The position numbers and the translations under genes are program-made. Under the pieces are notes generated by a model. It was not told the origin of the DNA, made no database searches, and was given only the letters and a program-made list of their open reading frames with translations. From contig OZ038433.1 in assembly GCA_964036275.1 (NCBI GenBank), forward strand, positions 22,067,985 through 22,131,984: a stretch of DNA of 64,000 bases. Reading direction: 5' to 3'. This document shows, piece by piece, positions 22,601-34,300 of the stretch; the first letter of the stretch is position 1; each line of letters starts with the position of its first letter. This DNA comes from Litoditis marina (Eukaryota; Nematoda; Chromadorea; Rhabditida; Rhabditidae).

Positions 22601-25229
22601 GGACGTAATTTTAGGACGTAAAGACTACTTTTGAAAAAAATTATCCGGAATCAACAAAAATTTCAAAATCGTTGGATTTGCCTGAAAATGAGGAATTAGG
22701 GGGTTTCGATCATCGCGATCACGAATACGAATGTTAAATTTTGTTTCCTAAATGGTAAATTGAAAACCTAATTTCGTATCGTTATCTGACATCCCCATAG
22801 TTGATTACCACACATACAAAGTTTCATTCAAAAACACAGTCGTTAAAAATTAGTGTCGCGTCGCGTGCATGAAATCAATTTTAACATTTATATTCGTGAT
22901 CGCGATGATCGAAACCCCATAATGCCTCATTTTCAGGCAAATCCATCGATTTTGAAATTTTTGTTGATTCCGGGTAATTTTTTTCAAAAGTAGTCTTTAC
23001 GTCCTAAAATTACGTCCTTCGCTCTACAAATACGGCTTCCGCCCTGAAAATACGTCCTCCGTAACGAAAAGTAGACTTTCGCCCCAAAAAGTGGACTTTA
23101 CGTCCTAAAAAGTGGGCCGCCCTATTTTTACGCCCCTCAGAGATCCAGGCCCTTTTTTGTACTCTAAACATTTTTCCGGGAGAGGGGTATAATTCATGAT
23201 AGGGAATCATTGGAATTCAGTAGAAAACAGAACAACGCATTTCGCTGCTTCTTTTTAAATGCGGACTCGGTTCGGCACTACTCCCAAGCTGTAGGCGAAA
23301 CGGTCATTTTCTATTCATTTTGATCAAAATAAAACATAAAAGAGGAATACTACACGGGTTAGAGTTATTCTTCTCATGATCCTGGGTTCCTTTCGATCTA
23401 TTGCTCTGAGAACAAAGACACACAACCCTTTAGTGATTTATATGAGAATTCTCATGTAAATCACTGGGGTTGTGTGCTGGAGCCTAAACATATTGCGAGA
23501 GATCGCACACAAACTGACTACGCAATGTTTGCTGCAGATCTCGGCCTCCCGTGCCCCCGTGGGAGCGAATCTTCTGGACCTTTGGCTGAGTGGCTGCTTC
23601 CTTCATGCTGCCTTCCTACTAGCAGTCGACCTAACGTTGCCCGCCAGAAGAGTGGGTTCAGGAGAGTATAGTCCGATGAAACCACGACTCAGAATTCTTC
23701 ACTCAAGTTAAAACCTGATTTATAGGTTCTCCCTAATTCCAAGATTTTCTTTCAGTTAACCACGTGGTATGAACAAGTGTTTATGATTCGTCTCATACCT
23801 TCGAGATTGAACTGGATTAATCAACAATAACATTCTGTTGTTCTAGGTTCGATATTCATTGGCTGTTCCAATCGAACGGCCTGAGAAGGCTCCTCTTCAT
23901 ATATTATCAAAAGGTGACATGCATATTTGTTTCTTTTCACTTGGACATTCGAACTTTGAAACAAAACTTGAAGATTGTTCAACATAAATTCTCTTTCTAA
24001 TAGTCAAAATGCTGCAAGATCTCGTGAACCGGTGTTTCCAACTGAAAAAAAGATGAAAAAGTTTATCGATACACTTTACTATGTTGAATGAATATCCGGA
24101 TGATAGTTCTAAAAAACTGCTCATTCCAGCCAATATTCGGAACAACCGTGTGGTGGAATCGTTTGAGAAACTAGCGGAGAAGGCGTTGGGCAGGATGCGA
24201 GACAGAAGGGTCTCCAGTGAACTAGTCACCGCCTGTCCCGGAGAGGTAGAGTTTTTTTTCCACTAAAACCACCTTATTATACCGTTATTTCCGATTGAAC
24301 ATGAACTGGCTATAAATCCCTTGGACGACTCTTCGGTTTTTTGAGCGCACATCTGTGAGCTGTGACGTTTTTACGTGGAACACAGCTAGGGTTGTTAAAA
24401 AATAAACTCTAACTCGAAAAACTCGAAATAAACTCGAAATTTCGAGTTTCGAGTTCAACTCGAAACTCGAAAATTTCAGAACTCGAAAAACTTGAAACTC
24501 GAAAAACTCGAAATTTCGAAAACTCGAAAAACTCGAAAATTTCCGAACTCGAAAAACTCGAAACTCGAAAAACTCGAAATATCGGAAACTCGGAAAACTC
24601 GAAATTTTCAACTCGATTAACAACCCTAGAACACACACTGTACAGAAACGTATACTCCGTTTCACCATTCGGTGACTTTCTACAGTAATATTTCGAATAT
24701 TCAAGGAGATTTATCTAACCAACAAACTGACTTTTGGCTTCACTGTTTTCTTTGCTTGTAGTAACCAATGTATAAAACAATATCACAAAGTTTAAACTAC
24801 TTATAATACCTACAAGATATGAATAATCTACTTGAAAGATTAACAATCTTACTGTAGAGGGCGTAAAACAGACTATATCTGCCACTTCAATTGAGCCGAA
24901 CGGTTTGTTAGACTCACCTTTTAATTTGCGAATGAAGTGAATTGGAAAAAAACTGAGCGAACAACTGCCTCTTCCCGATCGATCAAAGTCACACATAGTA
25001 GAGGGAAATGAATGAACGTTTCACAAAAATGCGGTTTATTATGATATTCATCGCGTACTTTTCATTTTCGAATCAAACGATCACTTATTTTCATTTGCAG
25101 ACCCCGATCCAGCGCCACGTGACCACTGCTAGCCTCGGAGAACGAAAAAGATTAGCCCTGTTGGTCATTGCCTCGAGTTACATCATTTTCATGACAATAT
25201 ATTTACTTCTGGCATTTTCCGTAAGATAG
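19695..25229 (+). CDS. Divergent Cys-loop ligand-gated ion channel subunit
   Basis: Pentameric channel subunit of the plasma membrane; ligand unknown. Exons: 19695-19738, 20084-20249, 20785-20978, 21239-21327, about 21701-21775, 22272-22447, 23538-23651, 23847-23913, about 24062-24245, 25101-25229. MSISIFFHLLSTAV is a signal peptide whose phase fits exon 2. Loop D-like VSFKWVDERLVHR and loop A-like MPDEFVPWLP are present. The signature Cys-loop has exactly 13 residues between Cys (CTTQSWKHPFEHFVC), with HPFEHF replacing the usual FPFD. TM1 (SAILSVYLPSILVLFLVFF), TM2 (VQVLVSTAALVCLLVM), TM3 (LLDLWLSGCFLHAAFLLAV) and TM4 (LALLVIASSYIIFMTIYLLL) follow. No vicinal CC of an acetylcholine-binding loop C is seen. 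The junction between the eighth and ninth exons is unresolved. Start of exon 5 is a weak acceptor. AATAAA lies at 25304. An lgc-type orphan receptor; no exact symbol assigned. Confidence 0.8.
22464..23152. mobile_element. 690-bp full palindrome (foldback element) in channel intron
   Basis: The left arm begins GGACCTGAATCTCATAGGGG and contains GGGCGGCCCACTTTTTAGG. The right arm ends CCCCTCAGAGATCCAGGCCC and contains the complement. The arms extend through tandem GGACGTA/GGGCGAAAG units into the centre (TTTCGATCATCGCGATCACG and its complement). It lies wholly inside the intron between the TM1-TM2 and TM3 exons. Confidence 0.9.
24386..24629. mobile_element. AACTCGAAA-repeat MITE with AGGGTTGTTAA ends
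   Basis: The ends CTAGGGTTGTTAA and TTAACAACCCTAG flank about 200 bp made of repeated AACTCGAAA/TTTCGAG units. It lies in the last intron of the channel gene. The same termini bound 38910-39090. The 139-codon frame here is a by-product of the repeat. Confidence 0.8.
24650..24880. mobile_element. CTACAGTA MITE in channel intron
   Basis: The ends are TATACTCCGTTTCACC and GGCGTAAAACAGACTATA. Inside are TTTCTACAGTAATATT and its opposed AATCTTACTGTAGAGG. It is a member of the family at 11.0, 26.4 and 62.0 kb. Confidence 0.65.
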
Positions 25230-25808
25230 GAAGTTCCCCCATCGAGATAACTTCTTTGAATTGGATATAATCGTTTTACTAATTGTCGTCTGTGTTTCAT
25301 TTTAATAAAGGCTTGTGAACTTGTACCTGCGTCTCGCGCGAAGGTGATTAGTTTTTGCACAGCTAGACTGAGATAAAATTTTGTTCCTAACTACCCAGCA
25401 ACACATTAACATGCAAATGTACTAATAAAGCACTTGTAAAATTGAAATAAAAAGACAATTCGTTTTTATTCGTAGTACGTCGGATGTCGTGAGAGTGGTA
25501 AAGCGTATGAGAGCTGCATCTAGACGGCAATCAGAGGAGAAGTAGGCATGGTTGTATTGAGGATTTGAAATAATTACACGAATTTGAAAAAATAGTAACT
25601 TGTTACCTGCGCGAATGCCGGTTTTCCTTTATTTCATTCAGCTGGTTGCGTGTTAAACTTCATTCGTTCAATGACCACCACAATTCAAAATGGGGGGGGG
25701 GGGGGGGGGGGGGGGGGTGGGGTGATAGTACATACCCGGAACTGATGAACCATCTCCAAATAATGCAATGAAAGAGTATCGTGTGTATTAACTCGTGTTA
25801 ATCGTGTG

Positions 25809-25845
<37 letters not shown>

Positions 25846-26019
25846 CTCCCTATTCTTGGGCAGGGTGAAGAGCAATTGTACATTACTCCCCGTTTCTCGA
25901 CTGTTTAGGTGTGTCATGCATAATTGTGCTGTGTTTTGTTACAGTCATAGCTCAGTATGAACACATTCATATTGTAAACACTAACAAAAAAATGTCGTGA
26001 AGAAACCTACATGACATAT
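25230..26019. other. Convergent 3' spacer with G26 and C28 runs
   Basis: This is the spacer between the channel (+) and receptor 1 (-). It contains an uninterrupted run of 26 G (25692-25717) and one of 28 C (25815-25842) separated by about 97 bp. The equivalent part of the second duplication unit (about 31.1-31.3 kb) lacks both runs. Confidence 0.8.
25304..25309 (+). terminator. Poly(A) signal of channel gene
   Basis: AATAAA 75 bp after the channel stop codon, within TTTTAATAAAGGC. A matching TTTCAATAAAAGC follows the broken exon copy at 30.7 kb. Confidence 0.7.
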
Positions 26020-29000
26020 TTACTCCACCACTGTTACATTCGAAGTAACAGGGTTGATTTTTACCAAAACCCTTTTTGCGGACACCCCTTTCCTCAGAAT
26101 GTAGTGCAGATACTGTGTTGTTGTTTTCCGATAATCAACCACAAAATAAATAACAACCACGGGATCGAAGACAGGATAGAGCAGTATAGGAAGCATCCAA
26201 AAATTACCGGACCTGGGCTGACAAAATTAGAAACGAACAGAAACTGAGTTGTATTTTCCACTTGACACACGCCATCATTTTCGAGTTTTGATAAGCAGCG
26301 AATCAAACTACAAATACAGTATACAGCGTGATAGGGCAGCACACCTTATGGGATTTTCTACGTGTGTTATTATATATAGTCTGTTTCACGAAACAATAGC
26401 CCTCTACAGTAAGATGATTATAAAACTTTGAAGTGAATTTATCATATCGTGTAGGTGTTGTACATAGTTTAAACTTTGTGATTTCGTTTTCCACTCTGGG
26501 TACTACAAGCATACAAAAAAGTGAATCTAAAATTATGTTTGTTGATTAGATAAATGCGTTTGAATTTTTGAAAGATTACTGTAGAAAGTCATCGATTGGT
26601 GAAACGAACTATAGCAGCGGGGAATGACGTGTGCTCGTTTCATTTTTCATCTGTTCTCTTGGTAAAACTGTTCCGTAGCTTTTAAAACACGATCTATCTA
26701 GTACTTTCTCTGGAGGGAGCGTCAAAACGTGATGTCGACCAAAACACAGCGGGACCAAATTACTAACACAACTAGAGAGGACGACAAAACCCGTATAAAA
26801 TTGCTCTTGAAATAGCGACATTTATAGTTCATTCTCTGAAAAGCAAACGTGAACTCCACGCGAAAGCCATGTTTGCGAACGGTTTCGGTAGGGAAAAACT
26901 CCCTAAACGTGTCGATTCACCTGCCCAATCCCATTCCGAACGCAGGAAGAATGAAACACACTCCACTCGGGGTGCTCAGTAGAAAAAACGGTATAACGGT
27001 CTGAAAATACAACGGGTTTTTGAAAAACGTTGCAGAAAACGAGAATGTTCAAGTGAAAAGAAATTCCTTCAGATTTTAATCAATTCATTTTGCCCGAATC
27101 ACACTCTTCACCTAAGCGGGTTATGTCCGAGTGAAGCAGTACAAAGCATGAGAATCGATTAATTTGACCTCCGCGTGAAGGTGATTTTTTCATCGAAAGG
27201 GATTTGCCCAAACCGAAAGCATTTTGCACCGAATCAATTAGAGTTATTGATGCGAAAAAAATGAGTCCACTATCAAACTATTCTTAGGGATTGGTTCGGT
27301 GATGTGCTGGGTTGAGTATGAAGAATGGTTCAAGTTCTTAACTAACTAGTTTGGAAAAAATGGTTGGATATTGGGTCGCGTAGAGTGGATTCAGGAATGA
27401 ACTGACCCCGGGTAAGACTCTTTAAAAACCAAAACCATTCACCTGAACAATGATTGCACGGAAAAGCTGTACTTGGAGAGCACGCGTTTTCCTGCTGCTA
27501 TGCGTGCCGCAGTTCGGACTTCCATTGATTTTGAATCCACACCAAATCATTATAGAGAACAAAATCACTTGCGCTGAGAATAGAATAATCCCTCCATTCA
27601 CAGTTTTCCAATTGATGATGTTCTCTCCAAACTGGTTCGAGTACTGTAACAGTCGATGTGACACAGTGTTCTTTTTTTTGTTATATGTAACTACACTTTT
27701 GACTGTGAAATTAGACCATATTTTGGCGGTTTCATCATTTGAGCTAGTAGAAGGCTGTCATCATACTGCCTACTCCTGGTTCTGAAAAAGAGGCGCAAAC
27801 TTTTCCGTGTAACTTTTCAGATCCCCCGGTGCGTCAGAGGAACTCATATTCTGCTCTCTCGCGTCTCTGCCGCTCAACCTCGGGGCCGTACTCATGGACA
27901 TCCCGGTATTTTCATTTCAACCTGCGTCTCCTCAAACATACACTATTTCTCTACTCTCATATCCTGTTGGAACACGAGTGTCGCAAAATAATGGGTGAAG
28001 CGAGACAGAACGAGATGAAGGTGGTGGCATGTTTTAGCATACTTGTTTTGAGCTTTCAAGGTATAAGCCCGGCTTCAATGCGAAGAGGAAGACAAGAACA
28101 ACTTCCCACATAGTACATTCCTCCGATGGCAGAAACATCGTCGATAGATAGTCCGAGACTCTCAGAAATCGGTTGTCGCAGGAATTCTCGCTGTCTTTCA
28201 TCCGGGGTCAGAAAAAAGTGAATGGCGGCATAGATGGAGATAGTGGCAGCTGTCACTGTCAGAACCCAGTGGGGAAGATAAGAGATGGTCAGTAGCCTCT
28301 GGCTGTTAGGTCTGAAACTCTATTGAAAATAGCTGCTCCACCCACGCATAAACCTATCCGTTTAAAAGCCCTCCTTGTATGGGATAATTACCAGTGGCTA
28401 ATTTACTTCCGCGACAGGTTAGCGAACAATGAACTTGGTCAAGACAGACCGTGAAAAAGTGTTGCACCTTATTATGCAATTTGAGTAACCGCGTGTTTGC
28501 TGTCTTTATTGGTGAAATGGAGACTGGGTTATCCTAAACAAAATCTGACAACATGGTCCGTGTGTGGCCTAACGTTTCAAAATGAAATAAAAACTGTTCG
28601 AAGTGCTTCTAGGTACGTTTCGCTTCTACCTAAAACCCTGTTTCACTCACCTACATAGAAGAATGTATCTATATACAAAATGCACGCATTCTAGTAGAAG
28701 TTGTATACCCAAGAAAGTGCATTGTACGCGAGCCATGACCGTGCCCAGCACTCGGGACCTTCCCAGAAACCCGGCGACATAGAACAAATACGATTGCTTG
28801 TATAGGTATATACGCTGAAAGACTAACATGTTGGGAAACTGTGAACTAAATTTCATGTTATTACTCGCGAATCGATTTTTTTCTGAGCTTGATGGTTCGA
28901 AACGATAGAACCAACAGTTATGTGAACGGATTCTGGTCATTCGAAAACGAGATGACAGTTTGAGGGGTATGATCTGACTACAAGTACTATACTGTGAGTC

Positions 29001-29628
29001 AATTGCACAGTCACGTGAACCACAGCAGAACTCAGAAAAATGATTCCTCAATAGAATAATAACTTTACGTGACTACTCAATTTACTTCTAGTATATTCTC
29101 GGTTGGCAGTAACACTGCGAGACCTAAGGTAATACAATAACTTCTGGCGGCGTAGCAATCTCTCAATAATCTCATGAGATTCCTCATGAGCTATTTGCAT
29201 GAGCTTCTCATGAGATTCTATTGATTGCTATGCTACAACATTGAGAGCTCACGAGTATCTCATGAGGTATCTCATGAGAAACTCATATGAACTTCTCGTG
29301 AGGTTGGAGAGATTGCTACCTCGCCTGGTTGTGTTCGACTAGGTTACTGCACAGAACAAATTATGATATACAGAATGCTCTTAGTGTTGCCAAACGGATG
29401 GTAACATAACTACTCCTCCAAAAGACGATTATTCAAAAAAAAACCGACCGGTAGTGTGATAACAACAAATGAATAGTGTATCATGTTTGATATGCAAAAT
29501 GTCAGCATAACATATTTGTAAGAACCCATTTCAGTTCGACTTTTGTAGATGATGAGAAAAATGAGATAGATATTCAGGGTAAACACCACCACACATACCG
29601 TACCAACTTCATAGCGATCATCCAACAT
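26020..29628 (-). CDS. Str-class seven-transmembrane chemoreceptor, copy 1
   Basis: G-protein-coupled receptor of the nematode Str superfamily, normally in sensory cilia. Exons from 5' to 3': 29449-29628, 28651-28814, 28110-28311, 27443-27643, 26921-27000, 26020-26212; phases all agree and give 339 residues, the usual family length. TM1-TM2 exon: VCVVVFTLNIYLIFLIIYKS, then TEMGSYKYVMLTFCISNM, a typical Str pattern. TM3 exon ends in HFVYRY, the family signature after TM3. Then LPHWVLTVTAATISIYAAI (TM4), IILFSAQVILFSIMIWCGF (TM5), KTRALQVQLFRAIIVQ before TM6, and YPVFDPVVVIYFVVDYRK at TM7. First donor is GTCGGT, conserved in copy 2. The frame at 29449 can be read past the donor but soon stops, so I take the donor as real. 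MITEs at 26.37 and 29.15 kb sit in introns. Confidence 0.85.
26373..26613. mobile_element. CTACAGTA MITE in receptor-1 intron
   Basis: The ends are TATATAGTCTGTTTCACG and GGTGAAACGAACTATAG. Inside are CCCTCTACAGTAAGATG and GATTACTGTAGAAAGTC. It is absent from the matching intron of receptor 2, so it inserted after the duplication or was lost there. Confidence 0.7.
29146..29327. mobile_element. CATGAG-rich palindromic MITE
   Basis: Terminal repeats are GGCGGCGTAGCAATCTCTC and GGAGAGATTGCTACCTCGCC. The interior consists of repeated TCTCATGAG palindromes in both orientations. It lies in the first intron of receptor 1 and is absent from receptor 2. Confidence 0.85.
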
Positions 29629-30529
29629 TTTCGTATACTGTAATCTGTAACAGTAGAAAAAATAATCATTTGGAAAACCAGTTCTAACCCATGAAATAGT
29701 GTTTAGGGAACACAGAACTTCAGATACAGTATAGTCAGTACCACGATAACGTGAATAGATATAGTTCCGTTCATTCCTACTGAGACTCGGCAGCGTGCCA
29801 ATAAAAATTCCAGGCTTAATTAATCCACTTTGGGCTTTTTCGAAAAACTTCAAATGTCGGTTGGCGGTAGTTCAGTTTCTTTAGAACACGAAAATACAAA
29901 ATGTCTCTAGAATACTTATGTCTGCCCCAAGAAATAGTCATCCGAAAATCTTGGCACGATGCCAATGGGTCTCAGTGGGAATGAAACGAACTATACACCA
30001 TACACAGTATTTTAGGTGATGATTCGAAAAAGCTCATTGAAAAAGCATTTATCCGGTTCTCATGACAACGTTCATGAAAATACAAGAGTTACCGAGAAAG
30101 CCAGTTTTTAAATCTACTATTAATTTCATGGGTAAGAGGAAGTATAATGTAGACTGAAACTCCACTACATACTGTATCTCGCGGCAGAGTAACGTTTAAT
30201 TAGGAGTTAATCATAGTATAGAACTTTCAATCATTAAAATTCTCTGAATGCTCTGTATCAACAATACACGAAATTCAATACATCATGCATATTGAAGTTG
30301 ATAGCAACGTCCTCGAACGTTTATATAGATAGCTGCACTCATTCTCACGTGGTCTCCACAATGCCTGAAACGTTCACGGGATCAAAATGACTCAGTTAGG
30401 CCGAATAAAAAATAGTCCCATAAACATCCGGAACTGGGAAGCCAGGATATTTTATTCACAACATGATACATGCTTCTTCACAACTTTTTGTTCAGTTTCC
30501 AATCCAACTTTATTACTCTTCACTTGCAG
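29629..30529. other. Upstream region of receptor 1 and duplication junction
   Basis: The region contains a CTACAGTA-like MITE (about 29757-29996) and a block at 30155-30240 that is conserved upstream of receptor 2 (35485-35571). The breakpoint between the two tandem units lies between about 30240 and 30530. No gene is supported. Confidence 0.6.
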
Positions 30530-30669
30530 ACCCCAATCCAATCTAACGCCACATGACCACTGCGAGTCTCGGAGAACGAAAAAGATCAGCCCTGTTGGTA
30601 ATTTTCGCCTCGAGTTACATCATTTTCATGACAATATATTTACTTCTTGCGTTTTCCGTCAGGAATTAA
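30530..30669 (+). pseudogene. Broken copy of the channel's TM4 exon
   Basis: It is a near-identical copy of the channel's last exon (25101-25229), with a preserved CTTGCAG acceptor, preserved GGAGAACGAAAAAGATCAGC and the TM4-coding stretch, and the same AATAAA downstream. A 5-bp insertion after the fourth codon causes a frameshift and an early TGA, and there is a further 3-bp insertion. No other channel exon lies upstream, so it cannot be expressed as a channel. It marks the edge of the tandem duplication. Confidence 0.9.
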
Positions 30670-31361
30670 GTTCCTTCATCGAGATAACTTCTTTGAATCG
30701 GATATAATCACCGTACTCGTCTGTGTTCCATTTCAATAAAAGCTTTTGTGATTGCCTCTTGTGCGAAGGTAATTGTTATACCTGTGCCACCAGCTGGTCG
30801 AGATTGAATTTCGTTCTTAACTACATAGCAACACATGAACACGAAGTTGTACTGAAAACGCGTACTTATAAAAGTTGATCGGAATAATGCGGAAGTTCGA
30901 AAATCAAAGTAAAGGTTGCGCCAACCCGCTGTGTCTGAAGTTTGATTCCATCGATTTTCAGTCAGAGATCGTGAAATAGGTCGAGCTTCTGGGGCAAAGT
31001 ACCCCTATACTGTACGTCGGTCTTATAGTTTGGTTACCGTGCATACTACAGTGGAAAAGGTCATCAGAGAAAAACTGGTTGTATTGAGGTTTTTTTTCAA
31101 GAACGTTCAATTTTTGAAAAAAAATCTATAAATGTTTTGGTAAAGAACCACTTTTCTTATGCCTTCGCTAATTCGGTATTCAGCTACCCTTTCCAGCTGG
31201 TTTCGTCATGAGCCAACTTCATTTGCTTCGAATGTAAAAATGTATGTAACTTTGTTGCATTTGTTGCTGTTATAGCTCCCCATCAAAAAACATTCATGCC
31301 ACAAACACAAACAAAAACATTGGAGAGAATGCTGCTCGGGATTAACATTTCTACGCCATCT
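30670..31361. other. 3' spacer of duplicated unit
   Basis: Counterpart of 25230-26019 in the first unit, without the G and C runs. It contains AATAAA at about 30736. No gene is supported. Confidence 0.5.
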
Positions 31362-34300
31362 CTATTCCACTGCGGGTGCAGGGTGAACTTTAACGAACAA
31401 CCGTTTGGCGATCGCTAATTTCCTTAGAATATAGTGCATATACTGTGCTGTTGTTTTCCGATAATCAACCACAAAATAAACAACAACTACAGGATCCAGT
31501 ACAGGATAGAGCAGTATAGGAACCATCCAAAAATTAGCCGATCTGAAACAGAAACATAAATATAACCTAGAAATGGATCACAGCTGTAGTTTGAACTCGA
31601 TATACGCTATAATTCCCAAACTACAAACAAAGCGGGATGGGGCAACAGTCACCGTGAAGGCTTCCTTGAAAGAAAACTCTTTGTACTACAATATTAATTT
31701 GCTCCTTTCATACCAGTTCTCTTGTCTTAGTGAACTCCGTGGTATTTTCACATTTTATCGATTAGAGTAAGTTAATAAATTGAAACGTGGTGTGTTTATT
31801 ACCTTGTTTATAGTCCAATCTGTCAAGAGCAGTGATTTTCAAGCGAATTTCACTTGTGGGCTTTGCGATAATCGCTGTATCCAAAGTCCATGACCAATCT
31901 ATGAATCTGTGTGGTCTGTGTAGTTTGATCCCGGTGTCATCGGTCAAAAGTCGTAAGTTATGGAATTTTTCTGGATCAAACTACATTGATGTTGGTCCCT
32001 ACCCAAATGTGATTTAACAAGAAGAACTTTGAACTTTATCGTTTTACCTGCCGAATCCCATTCCAAACGCAGGAAGGATGAAACACACTCCACACGGGGT
32101 GCTCAGCAGGAAAAACGGTATAACGGTCTGAAAATACAAGGGGTTAATACTTTTCTGTGGTCTAATTACATCGAAAAAATTAAATTGTATTATACAATTA
32201 TAATCTCATGTAGACTTTATCAGTATCTTTGGCTCGATTCATTTCAAGTCGGAGTAACGCTGTACATGACATGTGTATCTACTCATTTGACCTCCGTATG
32301 AATGGAATGAAAATCGTGGTATGTACTACACGAAGAAATTATACCTGAACGATGAGTGCACGGAAAAGCTGTACTTGGAGGGCACGCGTTTTCCTGCTGC
32401 AATGCGTGCCGCAGTTCAGACTTTCGTTGATTTTGAATCCACACCAAATCATTATAGAGAACAGAATGACTTGCGTTGAGAATAGAATTATTCCTCCATT
32501 AACAGTTTTCCAGTTTATAATATTTTCACCAAACTGGTTGGAGTACTGTAACAGTGGAAGTGACACAGTTTCCATTGCTATGAGTACATCCTTCATTCAT
32601 TCCCGTCTGTTGCAATATATTTTCAAACACTTTCAATAGTTCAACGCGTTTCACGCGTACGTTGGCGAGTGGTGTTATCATCTCAGCATTATTAGAAGGC
32701 TGTCTTGATAATGCCAGCGGCCAATTCACTAGAGAACCGAGCGTTGCTCGAACCGAACGGCGAACCGATCTCTGGAGAACCGAGAACATGAACCGAGAAT
32801 ACGTACTCTGGGCGCTCGTACTCAGGCAACTGCTTGTACCAGGTACATGAACGGGACGTCCCATGGCCTGGGACTGTACTGCTATAATGATACTCATTGA
32901 TCCGTACAGACCGCAACGCATGACGCGTTGCGAGGCTGTTTGTCAAAATCAATACGTATGATTGGAGCAGTACGTCCCGGTACCGTCCCAGGACACGGGA
33001 CGTCCCGTTCATGTACCTGGGACAAGCGACTGCTGAGTATACGCGCAGCTTTTGAGAACGTGAGACTAGAATATCTTTGACAATTCCTCACATAGTACAT
33101 TCCTCCAATAGCAGAAACATCGTCGATAGATATTCCGAGACTCTCGCGAATCGGTTCCCGCAGGAATTCTCGCTGTCTTTCATCTGGGGTCAGAAAAAAG
33201 TGAATGGCGGCATAGATGGAGATAGTGGCAGTTGACACTGTCAGAACCCAGTGGGGAAGATAGGAGATGGTCAGTAGCCTCTGGCTGTTAGGTCTGGAAC
33301 TCTATTCAAATTGGCTGCCCCAAAACCCCCGAAGTTATTCGTATACCGTTAGAAAGCTTCATTTGCTAGGTTATGGTATAATTATCAGTGGATAATTTAC
33401 TGCTATTTAAATAATCTGCTCCAAAATTCATGCATAAGCTTATTTGAAGCTTACGCATGCGCTCATGCTCTAGCAATCTAGTCTGATAAATCTGGCAACA
33501 TTCCCTGTGGTCTGGCTCTGATGGTTCGAAAAGGCTTCTGGATTCAGTAGAGAAAAGTTTAGATAACTTGAACTATGGAAGGATTATGGAAAGAGAAATA
33601 GAGAGCGGGGAGTAGGGTAGAGAAAAATTATGCTTCGCCTATATCCTAACAGCCTATGTCACTCACCTACACAGAAGAATGTATCTGAACACAAAATGCA
33701 CGCATTCTAGTAGAAGTTGTATTCCCAAGAAAGTGCATTGTACGCGAGCTATAAGCGTGCCGACCACCTGAGACTTTCCCAAAAAGCCAGCCACATAAAA
33801 CAGATACGACTGCTCGTATATGTACAAACTCTAAAACAAACAAGTTGGGAAATACTTTTTCGAACGGTTCAGACAGGAGGTGGAGCGTTAACTATGTTTT
33901 TTTTAAATTTTCGCTGTCTTGTGCAAAATGGACAGAAATATGTGTGTCAAAAATAAATAGTTACGGAGTTCAGAGTCGTTTTTGAGGTTCACTATCCCCC
34001 CGCTTCATTCGGACGTATTTATCGCTATAACATTTTTCATAAAATCAGTGGTCGGCTAGGAAATAGAACCGACGATTTTTAATACCTTTTTGGCCCGGAA
34101 GAGGTCAGGTTGGAACGAAATTACAGTTTAGGTGAAGGTATTTATTTTGAGGGCTCGCAGAAAGAGTGCGAGGCTTCAGACCATGGAATTTCATCTCTTG
34201 TGTTATGTGTTCTGTGCGCTTACTACACAGAAGAAACCATGTCATACAGTATGCTTCCGCACTCCGGGTGTAGCCACAAACGATGGTCACATAAAGGCTG

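Noticed and set aside
24285..24704. 139-codon minus-strand frame rich in FEF and FRV repeats
   Set aside because: It is a translation of the TCGAA repeat inside a MITE.
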